From an uncultured Novosphingobium sp. (GTDB lineage Bacteria > Pseudomonadota > Alphaproteobacteria > Sphingomonadales > Sphingomonadaceae), in the NCBI GenBank assembly GCA_937860195.1, contig CALMBN010000086.1, forward strand, positions 1-5,616: DNA of 5,616 nt. Reading direction: 5' to 3'. The number at the start of each line of letters is the position of its first letter. Positions within the stretch are counted from its first letter, which is position 1. A program made the translations under genes and the position numbers. Shown piece after piece: positions 1-5,616 of the stretch. Under the pieces are notes generated by a model. That model was not told the DNA's origin and did no database searches. It saw only the letters and a program-made list of their open reading frames with translations.

Positions 1-2
1 AC

Positions 3-308
3 AAGGCACCGAACGTCAAATGGGCAATCGTCGTCCCGGGTTCTGGCCTGGTGAAGCGACAAGCCGAGGCCGAAGGTCTCGACAAGGTGTTCATTGCAGC
101 TGGCCTTGAATGGCGCGAACCGGGCTGCTCGGCCTGCCTCGGCATGAACCCGGACAAGGTTCCCGCAGGAGAGCGCTGCGCCAGCACCAGCAACCGCAAC
201 TTTGTCGGACGGCAGGGACCGGGATCGCGGACACACCTTGTTTCGCCAGCAATGGCAGCAGCGGCGGCAGTGACGGGGCGGCTGACGGATGTGCGGGAAT
301 TGACTTGA
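3..308 (+). CDS. leuC: LeuC, 3-isopropylmalate dehydratase large subunit (3' end only)
   Basis: This is the C-terminal ~101 residues of the large subunit of isopropylmalate isomerase, a cytoplasmic enzyme that converts 2-isopropylmalate to 3-isopropylmalate in leucine synthesis. The open frame runs in from the left edge, so the start is missing; the in-frame GTG at 51 is internal. Seen in the sequence: [11 protein letters not shown], whose two cysteines (codons 126-128 and 135-137) match the last two ligands of the [4Fe-4S] cluster, then [12 protein letters not shown] and [16 protein letters not shown], the family's C-terminal signature. The protein ends in TDVRELT at a normal family terminus with TGA at 306-308, so this end is intact. 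The small subunit gene leuD follows after one small gene, as expected for a two-subunit isomerase. Identification is very secure; only the missing N-terminal part limits it. Confidence 0.96.
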   Translation, partial: KAPNVKWAIVVPGSGLVKRQAEAEGLDKVFIAAGLEWREPGCSACLGMNPDKVPAGERCASTSNRNFVGRQGPGSRTHLVSPAMAAAAAVTGRLTDVRELT

Positions 309-344
309 TCTCAGCACTTGCTTTCCAGCAACGAGCGGTCGCAT

Positions 345-350
345 AGGAAA
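345..350 (+). promoter_or_regulatory. Shine-Dalgarno that sets the start of the 59-residue gene
   Basis: AGGAAA lies three bases before the ATG at 354. It favours that ATG over the in-frame TTG at 318, which has no comparable site upstream. The spacing is a little short, so the call is moderate. Confidence 0.5.
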
Positions 351-353
351 TGC

Positions 354-533
354 ATGACCAAGAAATCCGACAAACCCGAAAAGTCCGACTGGGCCGGCAA
401 GGCTGCGCTGGCCGGGGCGGCAATCGGATCGGCGGCGCTGGCTGCAGCGCTGCTCTATAATTCGCGCCGCAAGGAACGTGCTGAAAAGGCCGCGAACCAG
501 CCCAAGCCTGACAGCGCTCCGGAAACCGATTGA
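354..533 (+). CDS. Small single-pass membrane protein between leuC and leuD, function unknown
   Basis: This encodes 59 residues that I do not recognise as a named family. The layout is clear: a lysine-rich, hydrophilic N-terminus ([13 protein letters not shown]), a hydrophobic stretch at about residues 15-35 made mostly of Ala, Gly and Leu with small residues at helix spacing ([14 protein letters not shown]), then a basic stop-transfer RRKER and a polar tail ending PDSAPETD. This predicts one transmembrane helix with charged ends and no cleavage site. I chose ATG 354 because AGGAAA precedes it and because the TTG at 318 would add a poor-looking extension. The gene starts 45 bases after leuC, and its TGA overlaps the leuD ATG by one base, so it is probably co-transcribed and translationally coupled with leuD. 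Coding is supported by the packing and the GC-rich third positions. A role in leucine synthesis would be a guess. Confidence 0.75.
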   Translation: MTKKSDKPEKSDWAGKAALAGAAIGSAALAAALLYNSRRKERAEKAANQPKPDSAPETD

Positions 534-1132
534 TGGAACCCCTGCGCGAAGTCGAAGGCAGGGCGATCCCGTTCGGGGCCAAGAACGTCGATACCGATGT
601 GATCATTCCGGCCCATTGGCTCAAGACCATCACCCGCGATGGCCTTGGCAAAGGCGCGTTTGAGACGCTGCGGGCCGATCCCGACAACCTGTTTGACAGC
701 GCAGAGTTCAAAGGCGCACCGATCCTGATCGCGGGGGACAATTTCGGCTGCGGGTCCAGCCGCGAGCATGCCGCGTGGGCACTTCTTGACCTTGGCATTA
801 CTGCGGTGATCGCGCCTAGTTTTTCCGATATTTTCAGCGGGAATGCCTTCAAGAACGGGATCCTCACCGTGGTTTTGCCGCAAGAATCGATCGACCGGCT
901 GATGGAAGTCGCCGCGACCGATCCGATCCATCTTGATCTGGAAAATCAGGTTGTCACCACTCCGTTTCAGGACCGGTTTGAATTCGAGATCGATCCGTTC
1001 CGGAAGGACTGCCTGTTGAACGGCCTCGACGAGGTTGGCCTGACCATGGCCCGGGATGCCGCAATCACTACATACGAAAACAAAGCCGGGGCCGCGATGC
1101 CCTGGCTGTCCAAGGGAGTTGTACCAGCATGA
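533..1132 (+). CDS. leuD: LeuD, 3-isopropylmalate dehydratase small subunit
   Basis: LeuD is the swivelling small subunit that pairs with LeuC to isomerise isopropylmalate through a dehydration/rehydration step. The product is 199 residues, close to the usual ~200, so it is full length. Visible family motifs are [10 protein letters not shown] (residues 18-27), [10 protein letters not shown] (71-80, the substrate-contacting serine/arginine loop), [16 protein letters not shown] (about 96-111) and [11 protein letters not shown] (161-171). The start is ATG 533, overlapping the upstream TGA as TGATG; a TTG just before it at 530 is in frame but less likely. Only a weak purine stretch (GGAAA at 521-525) precedes the ATG, so translation probably depends on coupling to the small gene upstream. 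The stop overlaps the next gene as ATGA (1129-1132). Nothing in it looks damaged. Confidence 0.97.
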   Translation: MEPLREVEGRAIPFGAKNVDTDVIIPAHWLKTITRDGLGKGAFETLRADPDNLFDSAEFKGAPILIAGDNFGCGSSREHAAWALLDLGITAVIAPSFSDIFSGNAFKNGILTVVLPQESIDRLMEVAATDPIHLDLENQVVTTPFQDRFEFEIDPFRKDCLLNGLDEVGLTMARDAAITTYENKAGAAMPWLSKGVVPA

Positions 1133-2127
1133 AAGCCCTGCGCAGCCACGCCACCGGTGGCCCTGAAACGCTGACCCTTGACGAGCTTGACAGCCCGGTC
1201 CCTGGCCCCGGTCAGGTCCGGATTACGGTCAAGGCATGCTCGATCAACTATCCCGACGTCCTGATCATCAAGGACATGTACCAGTTCAAGCCAGAGCGTC
1301 CGTTCGCTCCGGGCGGCGAACTGGCGGGGGTGGTTGATGCCGTTGGCGAAGGCGTGACCCAGTGGAAAGCCGGTGACCGGGTAATCGCGATGATGGGCAA
1401 CGGCGGGCTTGCCACCGAAGCGCTTGCTCCTGCCGACAAGCTGTTCCCGCTGCCCGATGGCGTTTCGTTTGAGACGGGTGCTTCGTTGCTGATGACCTAT
1501 GGCACCAACATGCACGGTCTGCTTGATCGCGGGCACCTGAAGGCTGGAGATACCTTGCTGGTGCTCGGCGCGGCTGGCGGGGTTGGTCTTTCAGCGGTTG
1601 AGCTGGGCAAGGCCTATGGCGCGAGAGTCGTCGCCGCCGTTTCAACCGAGGAAAAGGCCGCCGTCGCGCGCGAACATGGCGCTGATGAGGTAGTGATTTA
1701 TCCAGTTGCCCCGCTTGACAAGGACCAGTCAAAGGCGCTGGCCGAAGCGTTCAAGATCGCCTGCGGGCCAAATGGCGCGAACGTCGTCTACGATATCGTG
1801 GGCGGTGACTATTCGGAGCCCGCCGTCCGCGCCATCGCGTGGGAGGGCCGGTTCTGCGTGGTTGGCTTCCCGGCCGGTATCGCCCGGTTGCCGCTCAACC
1901 TGACCCTGCTCAAAAGCTGCGACGTCTGCGGGGTGTTCTGGGGGGCATTCACTGCGCGCGATCCCAAGGCCAATGCGGTGCATATCGCAACGCTGTTCGA
2001 TCTTCTGAAAGCCGGAAAGATCAATCCGCGCGTTTCTGCCACTTTCCCGCTGGAACGCGGCGGGGAAGCGATTACCATGCTGGCGACACGCAAGGCGATT
2101 GGCAAAGTCGTCGTGACCATGGCCTGA
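1129..2127 (+). CDS. NADPH:quinone oxidoreductase-like MDR protein, zinc-free
   Basis: This is a 332-residue member of the medium-chain dehydrogenase/reductase superfamily, of the quinone reductase (zeta-crystallin) type. These cytosolic enzymes use NADPH to reduce quinones or activated alkenes; the substrate here cannot be read from sequence. Seen: an N-terminal GroES-like domain with [15 protein letters not shown] (38-52) and [13 protein letters not shown] (61-73), then a Rossmann domain with the nucleotide-binding LGAAGGVG (146-153) and a YDIVGG strand (221-226). The four-cysteine structural zinc lobe and the catalytic zinc ligands of alcohol dehydrogenases are absent, as expected for this branch. 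An AAGGGAG ribosome site at 1112-1118 sits inside leuD about ten bases before the ATG, which supports the ATGA-overlapping start. It is probably in the operon with leuD, with no obvious metabolic link to leucine. An acryloyl-CoA-reductase-like role cannot be excluded. Confidence 0.9.
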   Translation: MKALRSHATGGPETLTLDELDSPVPGPGQVRITVKACSINYPDVLIIKDMYQFKPERPFAPGGELAGVVDAVGEGVTQWKAGDRVIAMMGNGGLATEALAPADKLFPLPDGVSFETGASLLMTYGTNMHGLLDRGHLKAGDTLLVLGAAGGVGLSAVELGKAYGARVVAAVSTEEKAAVAREHGADEVVIYPVAPLDKDQSKALAEAFKIACGPNGANVVYDIVGGDYSEPAVRAIAWEGRFCVVGFPAGIARLPLNLTLLKSCDVCGVFWGAFTARDPKANAVHIATLFDLLKAGKINPRVSATFPLERGGEAITMLATRKAIGKVVVTMA

Positions 2128-2138
2128 GCACCTTTTTT

Positions 2139-2144
2139 TGAGGA
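2139..2144 (+). promoter_or_regulatory. Ribosome binding site of the zeta subunit gene
   Basis: TGAGGA lies six bases before the ATG at 2151, directly after a run of seven T. The 23-base gap between the oxidoreductase and this gene contains little else. Confidence 0.55.
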
Positions 2145-2150
2145 ACAACA

Positions 2151-2474
2151 ATGACCGATTTCAATGACCGTGAACGCGCCGAGGAAGCCAAGTTCGCCCA
2201 CGACGAAGAAATGCAGTTCCGCGTCCACGCTCGTCGCAATCGCCTGCTCGGAACGTGGGCGGCGGAAAAAATGGGCCTGTCGGCGGTCGAGGCTGAAGGA
2301 TATGCCAAGGCTGTGGTTCAGGCCGATTTCGAGGAATCGGGCGACGAGGACGTGATCCGTAAACTGCTCGGCGATCTGGTCTCGGCCGGGGTTGAGGTTG
2401 GCGAAGCCGAAATCCGCGCCGCACTCGAGGCCAAGGCCGTCGAAGCACGCCGCGCGTTGATGGGCGAGGTTTGA
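2151..2474 (+). CDS. F1FO ATP synthase zeta inhibitor subunit (DUF1476)
   Basis: The 107-residue product matches the DUF1476 family, known from Paracoccus denitrificans as the zeta subunit that blocks ATP hydrolysis by the F1 part of ATP synthase. Recognisable family features are the N-terminal FNDRERAEEAKFAHDEE, the RRNRLLGTWAAEKMGL segment, then YAKAVVQADFEESGDEDV and an Ala/Glu-rich C-terminal helix ending ARRALMGEV. The protein should be soluble, nearly all helical, and at usual family length. The acidic/basic N-terminal segment, which inserts into F1 in Paracoccus, is present, so inhibitory ability is possible, but the family varies in this and sequence reading alone does not settle it. 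The gene lies 23 bases after the oxidoreductase and 4 bases before the bolA-like gene, inside the same run. The family is a strong marker for Alphaproteobacteria. Confidence 0.93.
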   Translation: MTDFNDRERAEEAKFAHDEEMQFRVHARRNRLLGTWAAEKMGLSAVEAEGYAKAVVQADFEESGDEDVIRKLLGDLVSAGVEVGEAEIRAALEAKAVEARRALMGEV

Positions 2475-2478
2475 GCCG

Positions 2479-2712
2479 ATGGCGATGGCCGGTGCCGAGA
2501 TTGAGGCACGGATCAAGGCTGCTCTCCCCGATGCCCGGGTCACGCTGACCGATCTGGCGGGTGATGACAATCACTGGGCCGCGCATATTGTCTCCGCCGC
2601 ATTCGTCGGCAAACCGCGGGTAGCCCAGCACAAGCTGGTCTATGCCGCGATCGGCAATGACATGGGCGGCGCGCTCCACGCCTTGCAACTGACGACTGCT
2701 GTCCCCACCTGA
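2479..2712 (+). CDS. BolA-family protein, partner of the CGFS glutaredoxin
   Basis: This is a 77-residue BolA-like protein. The family has a small class-II KH-like fold that pairs with CGFS glutaredoxins, sharing a [2Fe-2S] cluster or apo-complex in Fe-S trafficking and iron sensing. Seen: a helical start ([20 protein letters not shown]), the conserved [17 protein letters not shown] core (about 29-45), then [13 protein letters not shown] (47-59) with the histidine that usually serves as a cluster ligand, and a C-terminal [10 protein letters not shown] helix. The usual RVxRHR signature reads RVAQHK here. Length is typical of the short BolA types. The start at ATG 2479 has GAGG at 2466-2469 nine bases upstream; an in-frame ATG at 2485 is a possible alternative. 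The CGFS glutaredoxin gene follows after 22 bases, the classic pairing, which strengthens the call. I cannot tell the BolA from the IbaG-like subtype with certainty. Confidence 0.92.
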   Translation: MAMAGAEIEARIKAALPDARVTLTDLAGDDNHWAAHIVSAAFVGKPRVAQHKLVYAAIGNDMGGALHALQLTTAVPT

Positions 2713-2734
2713 GGCGGCAAGGAGAATTCTGATC

Positions 2735-3047
2735 ATGTCCGATCCAAATACCCGAATCGCCGAAATCGTTGGCAGCAATGACGTTGTGCTGTTCATGAAA
2801 GGCACGCCGCTGTTTCCGCAATGCGGCTTTTCCAGCAAGGCGATTGCGATCCTCGATCATCTCGGCGTCGCCTATGACAGTGTCGACGTGTTGCAGGATC
2901 AGGAAGTCCGCCAAGGCATCAAGGCCTTTTCCGACTGGCCGACGATCCCGCAGCTCTACGTAAAGGGCGAGTTCGTGGGGGGCAGCGACATCATGATGGA
3001 AATGTACGAAGCCGGCGAGTTGAGTGAGCTGATGGCCGAAGCCGGGA

Positions 3048-3064
<17 letters not shown>
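2735..3064 (+). CDS. grxD: Monothiol glutaredoxin, CGFS type (Grx4/GrxD)
   Basis: A 109-residue monothiol glutaredoxin of the Grx4 class, a cytosolic carrier that binds a [2Fe-2S] cluster between two monomers or with BolA, using the CGFS cysteine and glutathione. Seen: FMKGTP (20-25) with the lysine that contacts glutathione, the active site CGFS at residues 30-33, [20 protein letters not shown] (66-85) with the cis-proline TIP and the GG glutathione loop, and a final helix. Length is right for the single-domain class. AAGGAG at 2719-2724 lies ten bases before the ATG, a strong ribosome site. It directly follows the bolA-like gene. Its last 17 bases overlap the 3' end of the convergent c-di-GMP gene on the other strand. 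No clear terminator follows, so where the operon's transcript ends is not visible. Confidence 0.96.
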
Positions 3065-5615
<2,551 letters not shown>

Positions 5616-5616
5616 C

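Noticed and set aside
180..250. LeuC has NFVGRQG where E. coli has NFEGRQG, plus GPGSRTHL for G-GRTHL
   Set aside because: This position varies in the family (aconitase has Thr), and as far as I recall Val is normal in alphaproteobacterial LeuC. The catalytic and cluster residues are intact, so I do not treat it as damage.
309..353. Promoter in the leuC to small-gene gap
   Set aside because: Forty-five bases with no convincing -35/-10 pair; only the ribosome site at its end is supported.
91..867. A 258-codon open frame on the - strand
   Set aside because: It is antisense to leuC, the small gene and leuD, and its product is a Pro/Ser/Arg-rich sequence with no family character.
2120..2140. 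T-run at 2133-2139 after the oxidoreductase gene as a terminator
   Set aside because: No stable GC stem precedes the seven T, and the next ribosome site follows at once. It looks like a plain spacer in an operon.

Overview
The window reads as a piece of an alphaproteobacterial chromosome, most likely from the order Sphingomonadales. The clearest marker is a DUF1476 gene, the zeta inhibitor of the F1FO ATP synthase, a family essentially confined to Alphaproteobacteria. The GC-rich codon use and the tight packing of housekeeping genes fit this. The order-level placement is inference from general protein character, not from a search.

Positions 1-3064 (+ strand) form a compact co-directional run that looks like one operon: the 3' end of leuC, an unrecognised 59-residue single-pass membrane protein, leuD, a zinc-free MDR quinone oxidoreductase, the ATP synthase zeta subunit, a BolA-family protein and a CGFS monothiol glutaredoxin. 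Spacings are short or overlapping (TGATG into leuD, ATGA into the oxidoreductase). LeuC and LeuD are the two subunits of isopropylmalate isomerase in leucine synthesis, and LeuC carries a [4Fe-4S] cluster. BolA and CGFS glutaredoxin are known partners that bind a shared [2Fe-2S] cluster, so Fe-S enzyme use and Fe-S handling sit side by side.

Positions 3048-5615 (- strand) hold one long frame converging on the glutaredoxin gene and overlapping its end by 17 bases. Its C-terminal 650 residues are a CHASE4-type sensor domain, one membrane helix, GGDEF and EAL: a c-di-GMP signalling protein. The EAL domain has lost one metal-binding aspartate.

The upstream ~600 bases encode the N-lobe and catalytic loop of a Ser/Thr protein kinase with much stronger GC3 bias. 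The kinase stops at about the DFG position and the sensor domain begins mid-fold at the same place. Both domains are truncated at one point where composition also changes, so the best explanation is a chimeric join (assembly or amplification artefact, or less likely a recent recombination), not an evolved kinase/c-di-GMP fusion. I see no RNA gene, insertion sequence, CRISPR array or att site, and no convincing new system.
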